Of a DNA stretch of 39,269 nt, positions 1-6,324 are shown piece after piece. Source of the stretch: a virus; the IMG/VR virus record IMGVR_UViG_3300005541_000012, positions 1-39,269 of that record; one strand, given 5' to 3'. The position numbers and the translations under genes were made by a program. A model generated the notes under the pieces. It saw nothing but the letters and a program-made list of their open reading frames with translations, had not been told where the DNA came from and searched no databases. Numbering within the stretch: position 1 is the stretch's first letter; every line of letters starts with the position of its first letter.

Positions 1-147
1 GCCCAACACCGTCACCAAATGCTTCGGCGTTTCGCGCTCGTCTTCAAGCGCGCCGATGTCCTTCTCGATTTCTCCGATACGGGCATCCGTCAGTCCGATT
101 CGCGCCTTGAGCACGTCGGCCGCCGATTCGATTCCGCTTTTCGCCAC
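1..147 (-). CDS. partial hypothetical protein, runs off left end
   Basis: A leftward reading frame opens with GTG at 147 and stays open to the window edge (49 codons). A GGAAGGA ribosome-binding sequence lies just upstream of the GTG. The N-terminus is VAKSGIESAADVLKARIGL followed by a charged helical stretch with IGEIEKDIGALEDERE, likely a short coiled coil. It follows the 169-336 gene with a 21-base gap and is probably co-transcribed with it. Function not recognised. Confidence 0.6.
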   Translation of the reverse strand, partial: MAKSGIESAADVLKARIGLTDARIGEIEKDIGALEDERETPKHLVTVLG

Positions 148-168
148 CGTCAGGTTCCTTCCGTTGGT

Positions 169-336
169 TTACGATAACGCACTCGGCTTTGTCGTCTGGA
201 TCAAGTGCATCGCAAGCACACGATGAAATGCGTGAGCGTCGCGCCGCCATTGCCAGTGCCGACCGAATGTCCGGTAGAGGGCGATGACGCGCGAGCGCAC
301 ATCGGCGCGGTGTTCGGCGAGTTGGCGATAATTCAT
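169..336 (-). CDS. small hypothetical protein, 55 aa
   Basis: ATG at 336 has a strong GGAGG seven bases upstream. The product is basic and rich in Arg/His (MNYRQLAEHRADVRSRVIAL at the N-terminus) and predicted helical. It is the first gene of the leftward unit, divergent from the Cro-like gene at 457, so it probably shares a regulatory region with it. No family recognised. Confidence 0.6.
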   Translation of the reverse strand: MNYRQLAEHRADVRSRVIALYRTFGRHWQWRRDAHAFHRVLAMHLIQTTKPSALS

Positions 337-389
337 GTCATCCTCCGATTTGAGACACGGTAAAATGCGGCGTCGGCAGAAGCAAGCGG

Positions 390-412
390 AAAATTGATCG
401 CCGCTCAATTTT
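390..412. promoter_or_regulatory. candidate operator dyad in divergent control region
   Basis: A perfect dyad AAAATTGA (390-397) and TCAATTTT (405-412) with a 7-base spacer lies between the leftward gene at 336 and the rightward Cro-like gene at 457. It sits directly upstream of a TTGACG hexamer at 417-422. Position between divergent genes and next to a repressor-like gene suggests the autoregulatory operator of that protein (inference). Confidence 0.45.
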
Positions 413-416
413 TTTA

Positions 417-446
417 TTGACGCTAAGTCCGGCCCGCGCATATCCT
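417..446 (+). promoter_or_regulatory. candidate promoter for the Cro-like gene
   Basis: TTGACG (417-422) is followed 17 bases later by a weak -10, ATATCC (440-445; TATCCT at 441-446 with 18-base spacing). Transcription would start within a few bases of the ATG at 457, and no Shine-Dalgarno is visible before that ATG. The message may be leaderless, like lambda cI from PRM. Confidence 0.4.
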
Positions 447-456
447 GCCGCTCACG

Positions 457-651
457 ATGACCGACGACGAGGCGATCGACAAACTGGGCGGCACCAACAA
501 GGTGGCCGAGCTTTTTGACGTGACCCCCGGCGCCGTCACCCATTGGCGATACGACGGCATCCCGCTCGCGCGGCGCTTTAAGTTCAAGAAGGCGCTCGAG
601 GCTGGCGGGATCACGGTGCCCGTCGATTTTGTCGAGCGCGCTGCACAATGA
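457..651 (+). CDS. Cro/CI-like small HTH regulator, 64 aa
   Basis: Short protein MTDDEAIDKLGGTNKVAELF followed by a helix-turn-helix (about residues 10-30: NKVAELFDVTPGAVTHWRYD) and the typical IPLARRFKFKKALE helix after it. Length and layout match Cro-type phage repressors that bind as dimers. It heads the early rightward unit and is divergent from the leftward genes, the usual place for an early switch. A dyad at 390-412 is its likely operator. No Shine-Dalgarno precedes the ATG. It could also be a YdaS-like antitoxin-type regulator. Confidence 0.7.
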   Translation: MTDDEAIDKLGGTNKVAELFDVTPGAVTHWRYDGIPLARRFKFKKALEAGGITVPVDFVERAAQ

Positions 652-690
652 GCACCCCTCGGCGATCCCTGGCGGTTCGCGCGGGGGTGA

Positions 691-727
691 GGCCGCCAGT
701 GTGGGCTAACCCTCCGTGCTGGCGGCC
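691..727 (+). other. hairpin between repressor and resolvase genes
   Basis: GGCCGCCAG (691-699) pairs perfectly with CTGGCGGCC (719-727) across a 19-base loop, just upstream of the resolvase ATG at 750. There is no T-run, so this is more likely a leader structure or attenuator than an intrinsic terminator. Confidence 0.4.
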
Positions 728-749
728 AATTTCTCAGGCGGTCGCTTGA

Positions 750-1217
750 ATGTTCCTTTCGCTTGATCTCGGCACGAACACCGGATGGGCCGTTGATGAC
801 GGCGGCCCGCTGGTCTCGGGTTCGATGAATTTCAAGCCCGGCCGGCACGAAGGCGGCGGCATGCGCTTCCTGCGGTTCAAGGAGTTCTTGAACGAGATGC
901 TGCGCAAGCACGGGCCGATCGAGGCGGTCTATTACGAAGAGGTGCGCAACCATAAGGGCGTCGACGCCGCGCACGTCTATGGCGGCCTGCACGCATTCCT
1001 GACGGCATGGTGCGAGCACAACAAGATCCCGTACCAAGGCGTCCCCGTCGGCGAGATCAAGCGCCACGCCGCCGGCAAAGGGAATTGCGGTAAGCCCGAG
1101 ATGATCGCGGCGATGCGCGCCAAGGGGCACCAGCATCTCAGCGACACCGACGATGACGAGGCCGACGCGCTGGCCATCGCGCATTGGCGCCGGTCGCGTT
1201 CAGCGAGGGCAGCATGA
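750..1217 (+). CDS. RuvC-like Holliday-junction resolvase, 155 aa
   Basis: RNase H-fold nuclease of the RuvC type. The first beta strand carries the catalytic Asp in FLSLDLGTNTGWA (D6). A second acidic site is YYEEV (E63/E64), and the C-terminal helix has DTDDDEADALAIA (D134-D139), matching the RuvC pattern D...E...DxxD. Length is typical of phage and bacterial RuvC. It likely cuts four-way junctions during replication and recombination, or debranches DNA before packaging. Its TGA overlaps the next ATG in ATGA, so translation is coupled to the GcrA-like fragment. Confidence 0.8.
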   Translation: MFLSLDLGTNTGWAVDDGGPLVSGSMNFKPGRHEGGGMRFLRFKEFLNEMLRKHGPIEAVYYEEVRNHKGVDAAHVYGGLHAFLTAWCEHNKIPYQGVPVGEIKRHAAGKGNCGKPEMIAAMRAKGHQHLSDTDDDEADALAIAHWRRSRSARAA

Positions 1218-1399
1218 ACCCGATGACCATCTGGACACCTGAGCTGATGGCGCAGCTCTGCGATCTATGGAAAGACGGACGATCATCTACGCTTGACGCC
1301 CGCCCGCGATCTGTTACACAGTTCTCAGGAGCGCGGTGGAGACGAGGAGTAGCTACCTCGTTAAAAGCCGTCAGGGGCCGCCGCCAACCGGAATTCTGA
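1214..1399 (+). pseudogene. truncated GcrA-like regulator, 61 aa
   Basis: ATG at 1214 overlaps the resolvase stop. The first 25 residues (MTIWTPELMAQLCDLWKDGRSS) resemble the N-terminal helix of GcrA-family cell-cycle regulators, which normally continue with a helix-turn-helix. Here the similarity ends after about codon 25, and the rest (STLDARPRSVTQFSG and on) looks non-protein-like and overlaps a promoter-like TTGACG and a structured RNA. I read it as a 3'-truncated gene. It could also be expressed as a short peptide. Confidence 0.5.
1293..1320 (+). promoter_or_regulatory. candidate promoter for the RNA element and replication genes
   Basis: TTGACG (1293-1298), a 16-base spacer and TACACA (1315-1320) lie inside the truncated GcrA-like frame, immediately before the structured element at 1328-1435. 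They would start a transcript reading into the replication genes. Confidence 0.35.
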
Positions 1400-1435
1400 A
1401 CTGGGTTCTGCCGCGCTCCGGTCTACCACCTCGTT
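1328..1435 (+). ncRNA. structured leader RNA, possible riboswitch
   Basis: GGAGCGCGG (1328-1336) pairs perfectly with CCGCGCTCC (1411-1419), closing a domain of about 92 bases. Inside, ACGAGG (1342-1347) can pair either with CCTCGT at 1356-1361 or with a second CCTCGT at 1429-1434. Two exclusive partners are typical of a switch. The loop GGAGTAGC followed by AAAGCCGTCA recalls conserved segments of yybP-ykoY (manganese) riboswitches, but other consensus parts are not clear, so identity is unproven. It lies in the 5' leader of the replication initiator. No known family is confirmed. Confidence 0.4.
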
Positions 1436-1504
1436 GGCGCGTAGTTGGCAATCCATGTTTAAAATTCCGCACACCCTCATTACGTCCTGCGCTGTGGCAG
1501 TTCT

Positions 1505-2317
1505 GTGACCGGGGACGGCTGGACACGTTCGTATCGCGCCCGCTGGAATCACCCTGTCTTTCGCACGCTCACGCATGCAGCGATCTGGGTGTGGATGACC
1601 GACACTGCCGCTTGGAAAGATACCAAAGTGCGGTTTTGTGATCGGCTCGTTGAGCTCAAGCGCGGGCAATTGATCACGTCCGAGCGCTTTTTGGCCGACG
1701 GTTTTGAAGTCGGCCGCATGGTGATTCGACGACTCATCGACAACATGGTGGCAGCACAGATGATAACCCACCATAGAGCCCACGGCGGAACCATTATAAC
1801 TATCTGTAATTATGACAAATATCAGTCTACGCAAGAATCTGGTAGCCCACCAGATATACCAAGTGTAGCCCATGACGAGCCCACGGGTAGCCCAAATAAG
1901 AAAGAAGATAAGAAGATAAGAAAGGAAGAAGAAGAATCTCTATTCCGCGATTGGTATGCGGCTTACCCGTTGAAGCGTGACCCCGGCAGGGCACTGCCTG
2001 CATACCGAGCAGCACTAAAACTCACGTCGCCCGACATCTTGATTGAGGCCGCAGTGCGCTACCGAGACGAATGCGCAGGAAAAGAGCCAAAATATATCAA
2101 GCATCCCACTACTTGGTTGCGCGCTAGGGCTTGGGAAAACGATCTGCTTCCAATAAACGGAGTTGTGAATGGAACAAGCCAAAAACTTACTCCCGCCGAA
2201 GGTCTCTTTGCCGGAGCTGCGATCGCCATCGAACGGCGGCAGCGCGAGCGCGAACAACGACAAGCTAATTGCGGCCAGGATATCGACCCTGATGTCCCAC
2301 TATTGGACCGCCGCTGA
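1505..2317 (+). CDS. phage replication initiator-like protein, 270 aa
   Basis: GTG start at 1505. Residues about 1-100 look like a winged-helix DNA-binding domain (LVELKRGQLITSERFLAD, RMVIRRLIDNMVAAQMI, then a strand TIITICNYDKYQ), the usual N-terminus of phage replication proteins. A Lys/Glu-rich linker (KKEDKKIRKEEEE) follows, then a C-terminal helical region (FRDWYAAYPLKRDPGRALPA, YIKHPTTWLRARAWEND) common in DnaD/replication-protein-like phage genes. It probably binds the phage origin and recruits the product of the next gene. Its 3' end overlaps that gene by 149 bases. Confidence 0.65.
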   Translation: MTGDGWTRSYRARWNHPVFRTLTHAAIWVWMTDTAAWKDTKVRFCDRLVELKRGQLITSERFLADGFEVGRMVIRRLIDNMVAAQMITHHRAHGGTIITICNYDKYQSTQESGSPPDIPSVAHDEPTGSPNKKEDKKIRKEEEESLFRDWYAAYPLKRDPGRALPAYRAALKLTSPDILIEAAVRYRDECAGKEPKYIKHPTTWLRARAWENDLLPINGVVNGTSQKLTPAEGLFAGAAIAIERRQREREQRQANCGQDIDPDVPLLDRR

Positions 2318-2936
2318 TTCGCCGGAGATACGCAGTCTCCAAATGGACGACTGGCTGAACGATCTCGGCGACTATCCTGCCATGTTTGTGACCGAGGCGT
2401 GCAAGCGGTGGCGCGAGACTCAGACACACCGTCCGACACCAGCCGATATCATTCGCCTGACGCGAGAAGCCAAGGATCGATGGGACCAAGATCACGCGCC
2501 GCGTCATGGGTTGGTCGGCGCCGCGTTCCCGTCGCTCGAGCACCGAGAAAGTTTGAGGCTCGGTAGCGGCGACGGTACGCGCTCGTTCAAGTCCCTTTCC
2601 GAGGACGAGCGGGCGTATTGGTACGCCTATATGTACGGGCAATGGATCGTTTACGAACTCGGCGAGCCACGTTTCGACCCTGACCGGAAGTACAAGAACG
2701 CGCAGCTCATCGATCAAGCTGTTGAATTTTGGCGCGGCATTCGGTTCGGACAGAGCCGCGGTGCCGTTGGCATTACCGCCAAAGAACAAGAGGCCGCCGA
2801 AGTCCGCGAGCGCTGGGCGCAAGATCACGGGTGCGACAGTTTCAAGCAGGCGCTGGCGATCGGGTTGCAGCTCATCGGGCGCCGCGACCATGTGGCCGAG
2901 GCGGCGGTTATAGCGCCCGAGATCGACGCCTTTTGA
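2169..2936 (+). CDS. replication-associated protein, possible helicase loader, 255 aa
   Basis: ATG at 2169 has GGAG six bases upstream but lies 149 bases inside the previous gene in another frame; a later in-frame ATG at 2292 is the alternative. The segment MDDWLNDLGDYPAMFVTEAC...PTPADIIRLTREA is like loader/replisome-organiser proteins (lambda P or G39P-like) that examine cell sections and are paired with an initiator. The remainder is helical, with FWRGIRFGQ and an Ala/Glu-rich helix. Position right after an initiator-like gene supports helicase loading. Function is inferred from layout, not a clear catalytic motif. Confidence 0.5.
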   Translation: MEQAKNLLPPKVSLPELRSPSNGGSASANNDKLIAARISTLMSHYWTAADSPEIRSLQMDDWLNDLGDYPAMFVTEACKRWRETQTHRPTPADIIRLTREAKDRWDQDHAPRHGLVGAAFPSLEHRESLRLGSGDGTRSFKSLSEDERAYWYAYMYGQWIVYELGEPRFDPDRKYKNAQLIDQAVEFWRGIRFGQSRGAVGITAKEQEAAEVRERWAQDHGCDSFKQALAIGLQLIGRRDHVAEAAVIAPEIDAF

Positions 2937-3192
2937 GTGTCGGTTTTGCTGGCGGCCGGCCAAGCACACCGTGAGGGTAGCGTGCGCGCAAGTCACGGGC
3001 GCCCAGTAGCACGCGAGCTGCGGCGCTGCGGCTGATGACGTAAAGGAGCGCGCCGACGACAGGCGGTGGCTCGCCGCGCTCCCATTTGGAAATCGTCGAG
3101 CCGCCCGATTCTCCCATGCGCAGCAGAACGGCCATGCCGGTCACGGATAGGCCGAGCCGGATCCTGATGGCGCGGGCTTCGTCGCCGGTCAT
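2908..3192 (-). CDS. XRE-family HTH regulator, 94 aa
   Basis: Helix-turn-helix protein: MTGDEARAIRIRLGLSVTGM then AVLLRMGESGGSTISKWERG, a clear XRE recognition helix with the SxxxISKWERG signature. The C-terminus is very basic (PPAKPTLKRRRSRAL). It is translationally coupled to the upstream gene by ATGA (3189-3192) and its 3' end overlaps the convergent replication gene by 29 bases. It may be a second repressor acting on the dispersed 18-bp operators, but nothing in the sequence proves which regulator binds them. Confidence 0.75.
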   Translation of the reverse strand: MTGDEARAIRIRLGLSVTGMAVLLRMGESGGSTISKWERGEPPPVVGALLYVISRSAAARVLLGARDLRARYPHGVLGRPPAKPTLKRRRSRAL

Positions 3193-3653
3193 TGAACTTC
3201 CATCTGTTGTCGCAGATTAATTGCTGCTACGGCGCTTGAATTCCAAATGCAACCGCTTGCGCAATCCCATCCGTAATACCAAAACGCGTCACCATCCAGC
3301 CGCCGCGACCAAATGTACGGCGTGATGATGATCCCATCGTATTTGGCCGCTACTTTCAGCCAATTAATACCGGCATGTGTCTCTCCGCCGTCGCGATAAA
3401 CGCGCGTGAAGTCGTCAATGTCATAAGCGCAGCATAAGCGCAGAATGTTAGCCGACGCGGCGATCGTAACGTCGTGAACATGGGTAAGGCGATCAAGGCC
3501 GAATGATTCGCCTTCGCACCATGATCGCCAATTTTGCTCGCAGGTATCGTCAGAAACCCAAAGACCGCGCGGCTTATAGATCATGCCGCAAGTCGTTTGC
3601 TCAACGGACCTTACGAGCTGCACGATCTGATCCGAATAATGGACAAGCTTCAC
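3189..3653 (-). CDS. conserved phage hypothetical protein, 154 aa
   Basis: I place the start at GTG 3653 (VKLVHYSDQIVQLV). The protein has KPRGLWVSDD, then ESFGLDRLTHVHDVTIA, and a C-terminal NWLKVAAKYDGIIITPYIWS...WYYGWDCASGCIW. I recognise this pattern from hypothetical proteins in alphaproteobacterial phages; no biochemical role is known to me. The fold may be ADP-ribosyltransferase-like (HYSD, KPRGLW, WDCASGCIW layout), which is speculative. Confidence 0.65.
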   Translation of the reverse strand: MKLVHYSDQIVQLVRSVEQTTCGMIYKPRGLWVSDDTCEQNWRSWCEGESFGLDRLTHVHDVTIAASANILRLCCAYDIDDFTRVYRDGGETHAGINWLKVAAKYDGIIITPYIWSRRLDGDAFWYYGWDCASGCIWNSSAVAAINLRQQMEVQ

Positions 3654-3657
3654 GGCG

Positions 3658-3759
3658 TCACCACAGCGCCCACGCGGCAATGGCATAGCTCGCGAGCCCG
3701 ATAGCGCAGCAGATGAGCACGGTGCGGGCGAAGTCGGAGACGGGCGGATGATTGTGCAT
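3658..3759 (-). CDS. small single-pass membrane protein, 33 aa
   Basis: ATG at 3759 gives MHNHPPVSDFARTVLICCAI followed by GLASYAIAAWALW. One hydrophobic helix fills nearly the whole C-terminal half. Lies four bases before the next gene in a tight leftward operon. No function recognised; small phage membrane proteins of this kind are common. Confidence 0.5.
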   Translation of the reverse strand: MHNHPPVSDFARTVLICCAIGLASYAIAAWALW

Positions 3760-3761
3760 GG

Positions 3762-4106
3762 TCAGGACTCCGATCGAAGGAGGGCGAGGGCGGCGCGGGC
3801 TTCCTTCACGCGCGCTAGCAGAACGGCGACATTCGTGTGTCCGCCGATCTCGGCCAGTTGCGAATCCCATTGCTCCCAGGCCGAGACTTCGTTGATAAGA
3901 TTCAAGAGCGATGTCGTCACCGCACCGTCCGGGGCGCAGGCGTTCACCAGTTGAATGACACGTTTTGCATTCGCCTCGCCGTTAATGCCGCCGATAATCA
4001 GCCCGTCATGGCTGCAAATCGGCCATTCGCCGTATCTTCGTGCATCCAACTTCCACGGCTCCGGCGTATGCTTCGCCTGCGTCTTGCTGCTCGTTGCGTC
4101 GTCCAT
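3762..4106 (-). CDS. conserved phage hypothetical protein, HTPxPW type, 114 aa
   Basis: Start chosen at ATG 4106 because GGAGGA stands seven bases upstream; a GTG at 4184 in the same frame overlaps the previous stop but lacks such a site. The protein contains KHTPEPWKLDARR and GGINGEANAKRVIQLVNAC, the layout of a small phage family with HTPGPW and NGEANARRIV motifs. The C-terminal half is helical. Function unknown. A 20-base stretch at 4077-4096 inside its 5' end is repeated at 4622-4641. Confidence 0.65.
   Translation of the reverse strand: MDDATSSKTQAKHTPEPWKLDARRYGEWPICSHDGLIIGGINGEANAKRVIQLVNACAPDGAVTTSLLNLINEVSAWEQWDSQLAEIGGHTNVAVLLARVKEARAALALLRSES
4077..4096. repeat. 20-bp direct repeat, copy 1
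   Basis: CTGCGTCTTGCTGCTCGTTG occurs here and at 4622-4641. On the minus strand both copies encode a TSSKTQ segment near the N-terminus of a leftward reading frame. Confidence 0.7.
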
Positions 4107-4180
4107 TTTTGTCCTCCGTTGCGTTATCGAGCATGGTGCTCGGTAGAGCCGGCGCATGATCGCGCCGACCCCGCCCAGCG

Positions 4181-4546
4181 TCACGCCGCCAGCTTGAGCA
4201 ATGCGAGCGCCGCCGTGCTATCGCCGCTTTCGAGCGCCGCGCGCGCCTGCTTCATGATCGCCGCGAGTGTCGGCTTTTTGATGCTCGCCACGGCGGCCGG
4301 CGTGTGCTCGACCTTGCCGACGCTGGGATGCTCGACCCAGCCACGCCGCACAACGCACGGAGGATAGGTGCGGCTCCAGTGGCCGTGATCCGGCCGCGAG
4401 TAGAGCGTTGCCACCACGCGCCGCCCGCGCTCGAAATCAATCGGCTTGCCCTCCGGCGACCAGAATGACGCTCGTCCCATTGTGCCGTCCCCAAACTCGG
4501 CGACGTAAACCGGCGCCGGGTAAATTCCGCGTTTGATCTTAGCCAT
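4181..4546 (-). CDS. hypothetical phage protein, 121 aa
   Basis: ATG at 4546 with GGAGGG upstream gives MAKIKRGIYPAPVYVAEFGD. The middle is basic and aromatic (RTYPPCVVRRGWVEHP) and the C-terminus is Ala-rich helix. The same frame extends upstream to ATG 4651, adding 35 residues with a TSSKTQHT segment like the neighbouring gene. That extension may be the remnant of a paralogue, and a 20-codon frame ends exactly on it (ATGA at 4648-4651). Either start is possible. Function unknown. Confidence 0.6.
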   Translation of the reverse strand: MAKIKRGIYPAPVYVAEFGDGTMGRASFWSPEGKPIDFERGRRVVATLYSRPDHGHWSRTYPPCVVRRGWVEHPSVGKVEHTPAAVASIKKPTLAAIMKQARAALESGDSTAALALLKLAA

Positions 4547-4621
4547 GCTTTCTAACCCTCCGTTCGATGCTCCGTCATTGGCGCACCATGCCGCGCGCGG
4601 GCTCCAGTCGCGCGCGGTGTG

Positions 4622-4641
4622 CTGCGTCTTGCTGCTCGTTG
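4622..4641. repeat. 20-bp direct repeat, copy 2
   Basis: Identical to 4077-4096. It lies in the in-frame 5' extension of the 4181-4546 gene and encodes TSSKTQ on the minus strand. Confidence 0.7.
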
Positions 4642-4647
4642 GGGAGG

Positions 4648-4710
4648 TCATGGGGACACCTCAACAGGCTTGCCTTCCTCGCCGAGACGATAAAGTGTCA
4701 TCGGCGTCAT
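4648..4710 (-). CDS. possible 20-aa leader or truncated gene
   Basis: ATG at 4710 encodes MTPMTLYRLGEEGKPVEVSP and stops in the ATGA at 4648-4651. The ribosome-binding site is poor. It may be the N-terminal remnant of a longer gene, or a coupling leader for the upstream start of the next gene. Confidence 0.3.
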   Translation of the reverse strand: MTPMTLYRLGEEGKPVEVSP

Positions 4711-4726
4711 CAAGGCCCAAAGGTTG

Positions 4727-4882
4727 TTAGGCTTCTCGCGCGCCGCCCTTTCGGGTTTCTCCGGTACGCCTCACCGCAGGTGAATGGTCTAACGCGCTCA
4801 CCTTAATCTTGGGCTTACGCCGCTCGCAGTACTCTGCGCCACAATCGCAATCCGATATTCCGCGTGGGCAATGTCCGGTCAT
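4727..4882 (-). CDS. small cysteine-rich protein, 51 aa
   Basis: ATG at 4882, with GGGAG eight bases upstream, encodes MTGHCPRGISDCDCGAEYCE and then a basic tail. Five Cys and one His in 20 residues (CPxG...DCxCGxxYCE) suggest a small zinc-binding knuckle. Similar Cys-rich minis occur in accessory regions of phages. It appears to be the first gene of the leftward unit that runs to 2908. Confidence 0.55.
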   Translation of the reverse strand: MTGHCPRGISDCDCGAEYCERRKPKIKVSALDHSPAVRRTGETRKGGAREA

Positions 4883-4905
4883 TGCTTCGACTCCCGCTCA
4901 TAGGT

Positions 4906-4937
4906 GAGAGCAGCGCGGCGGCAACCGCGCCGCTCTC
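4906..4937. other. long GC-rich hairpin between divergent genes
   Basis: 4906-4918 pairs with 4925-4937 over 13 positions with a single A/C mismatch, with a 6-base loop (CGGCAA). It sits between the leftward Cys-rich gene (4882) and the rightward gene (4979). No T-run follows. It could insulate the two units or bind a regulator. Confidence 0.45.
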
Positions 4938-4978
4938 TCGCATTCCCAGGATGCACAACCAACCTAGGAGCGAATGGC

Positions 4979-5536
4979 ATGGTTGACCTATCTGGCATTA
5001 GCTCGGCACTTTCGTCTATCAAGCTCGCTGGCGATATCGCGAAGACGATGATAGGTCTGCGCGACGCTCAAGCCTTCAATGCCAAGATGATCGAATTCCA
5101 ATCCGCGATTATCGATGCCCAAAACAGCGCACTTGCGGCGAATGAGGAGCGCGCGGCGCTGGTTGATCGCATACGCAAGCTTGAAAAAGAAGTGGCTGAT
5201 TTTAAAGCATGGGAAGCTCAAAAGCAGCGCTACAACCTTAAAAATTTGGGGTACGGAGCTATTGCTTACATGCTTAAGCCCGCTGAACGCGGCACCGAAC
5301 CACCGCATTGGGTGTGCGCACATTGCTTCCAAAAAGGACAGATTTATATTCTTCAATTCACAATTCATGGTGCCACGCGGAATAACGCTCGTCGGGGCTG
5401 GTTCTGTCCGTCATGCCACAAGTTCCTCGATCTCGCCTTTCGGTATCGGCGCGCCCGGAAGGTCCGAAGCGAACAACTCCGCGAGGTCAAAGCACTTCGG
5501 GTCAAAGCTCATCGGTGCATATATCCGTTGTCTTGA
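4979..5536 (+). CDS. conserved coiled-coil plus zinc-ribbon protein, 185 aa
   Basis: ATG at 4979 with GGAG nine bases upstream. The N-terminus is MVDLSGISSALSSIKLAGDI, followed by a coiled coil (EERAALVDRIRKLEKEVADF) and a C-terminal zinc ribbon with CAHC and CPSC. I recognise this family as a widespread hypothetical of alphaproteobacterial genomes and phages. It is the only rightward gene inside the leftward accessory region and has its own hairpin upstream, the arrangement of a moron gene expressed separately, perhaps from the prophage. Function unknown. The 3' end overlaps the convergent gene by 28 bases. Confidence 0.7.
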   Translation: MVDLSGISSALSSIKLAGDIAKTMIGLRDAQAFNAKMIEFQSAIIDAQNSALAANEERAALVDRIRKLEKEVADFKAWEAQKQRYNLKNLGYGAIAYMLKPAERGTEPPHWVCAHCFQKGQIYILQFTIHGATRNNARRGWFCPSCHKFLDLAFRYRRARKVRSEQLREVKALRVKAHRCIYPLS

Positions 5537-5691
5537 ATTTCGACGATGCGATGCTGCGGGTAGAACCGGAGCTTTGCCTGTTCCTGGAAGCCGCAATAAA
5601 TCCACACGCCCTCGACGCCCTGTTGGCGTAGCTCGCCACTCACGTCTTCTTTTGGTGCGGTCAGATAGACGCGGACATTGTGTCCAAGCAT
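5509..5691 (-). CDS. hypothetical phage protein, 60 aa
   Basis: Start at ATG 5691, which shares its A with the upstream stop (TGATG). Encodes MLGHNVRVYLTAPKEDVSGE, then GVEGVWIYCGFQEQAKLRFY and a final PQHRIVEIQDNGY. Predicted mostly beta strand. Resembles short phage hypotheticals ending in a YPxHRI motif. Function unknown. Confidence 0.6.
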   Translation of the reverse strand: MLGHNVRVYLTAPKEDVSGELRQQGVEGVWIYCGFQEQAKLRFYPQHRIVEIQDNGYMHR

Positions 5692-6059
5692 CACGGGCAC
5701 CACATGTGATCGGCGATACGGTGGTAGCCTTCCGGCCAGCCGCCGCCCAAAGCATTCGCGACCCGTTCAGCGTCTTCTTTCCGCACGAAGCGGATGGCCT
5801 TTAGGTTGTCGTGATCGAACCCCGTAGCCGCCCAATATTCCGGGCGCGACGGATCGGAGCGACCATGCTCAATCACCCAGCCGGTTTCTTCTCCCTGGCG
5901 GACCTCAATGGCATCGCACAGACGACTAATTACAGCGCATGCGTGGAGCAGGTCGCCAGGCATGCGCTCGATAGCGTCGCCGTCCTCTACCTGAGAGGGG
6001 ATCGGGCAAATCAGCATGCCGATGCGCCGGGCTTCGTCGATGAGTTCTCTGCTGATCAT
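5691..6059 (-). CDS. hypothetical phage protein, 122 aa
   Basis: Start ATG 6059 overlaps the upstream stop (ATGA). N-terminal helix MISRELIDEARRIGMLICPI; C-terminal WVIEHGRSDPSRPEYWAATG then a helix with RKEDAERVANALGG. The WVIE...YW...F.KEDAERVA pattern is common in small phage proteins. No known role. Confidence 0.6.
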   Translation of the reverse strand: MISRELIDEARRIGMLICPIPSQVEDGDAIERMPGDLLHACAVISRLCDAIEVRQGEETGWVIEHGRSDPSRPEYWAATGFDHDNLKAIRFVRKEDAERVANALGGGWPEGYHRIADHMWCP

Positions 6060-6271
6060 GGCGTATTCCATTTTGCTGTTGCGACTTTGTTAAGAGCATC
6101 GTGCGCGGCTTGGCGCGGATCGGCGCAGCCCTGTTCGATCATCATGAGCGCGAGCCCGTAGGTATCGGCGACCTTGCCGAGCCTAATTTCCCGATGCGAG
6201 ATGCAATCGCTCGGCACAACCTGTGCAAGTTCCAGATAGAGTTTGCAAAGTGTCTCTAAATCGTCGCTCAT
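6056..6271 (-). CDS. hypothetical phage protein, 71 aa
   Basis: MSDDLETLCKLYLELAQVVP with a following helical, acidic region and a GCADPRQAAHDALNKVA C-terminus. Coupled to the next gene by ATGA (6056-6059). The LYLELAxVVP motif recurs in small phage proteins of unknown function. Confidence 0.6.
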   Translation of the reverse strand: MSDDLETLCKLYLELAQVVPSDCISHREIRLGKVADTYGLALMMIEQGCADPRQAAHDALNKVATAKWNTP

Positions 6272-6324
6272 GTCTTCTCATCCGCTCCTATTCCGCCGCC
6301 ATCCGTTGCGCCCGCTCTGCCACT

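Noticed and set aside
5411-5755. Leftward frame of 114 codons
   Set aside because: Overlaps three better supported genes and lacks a start signal.
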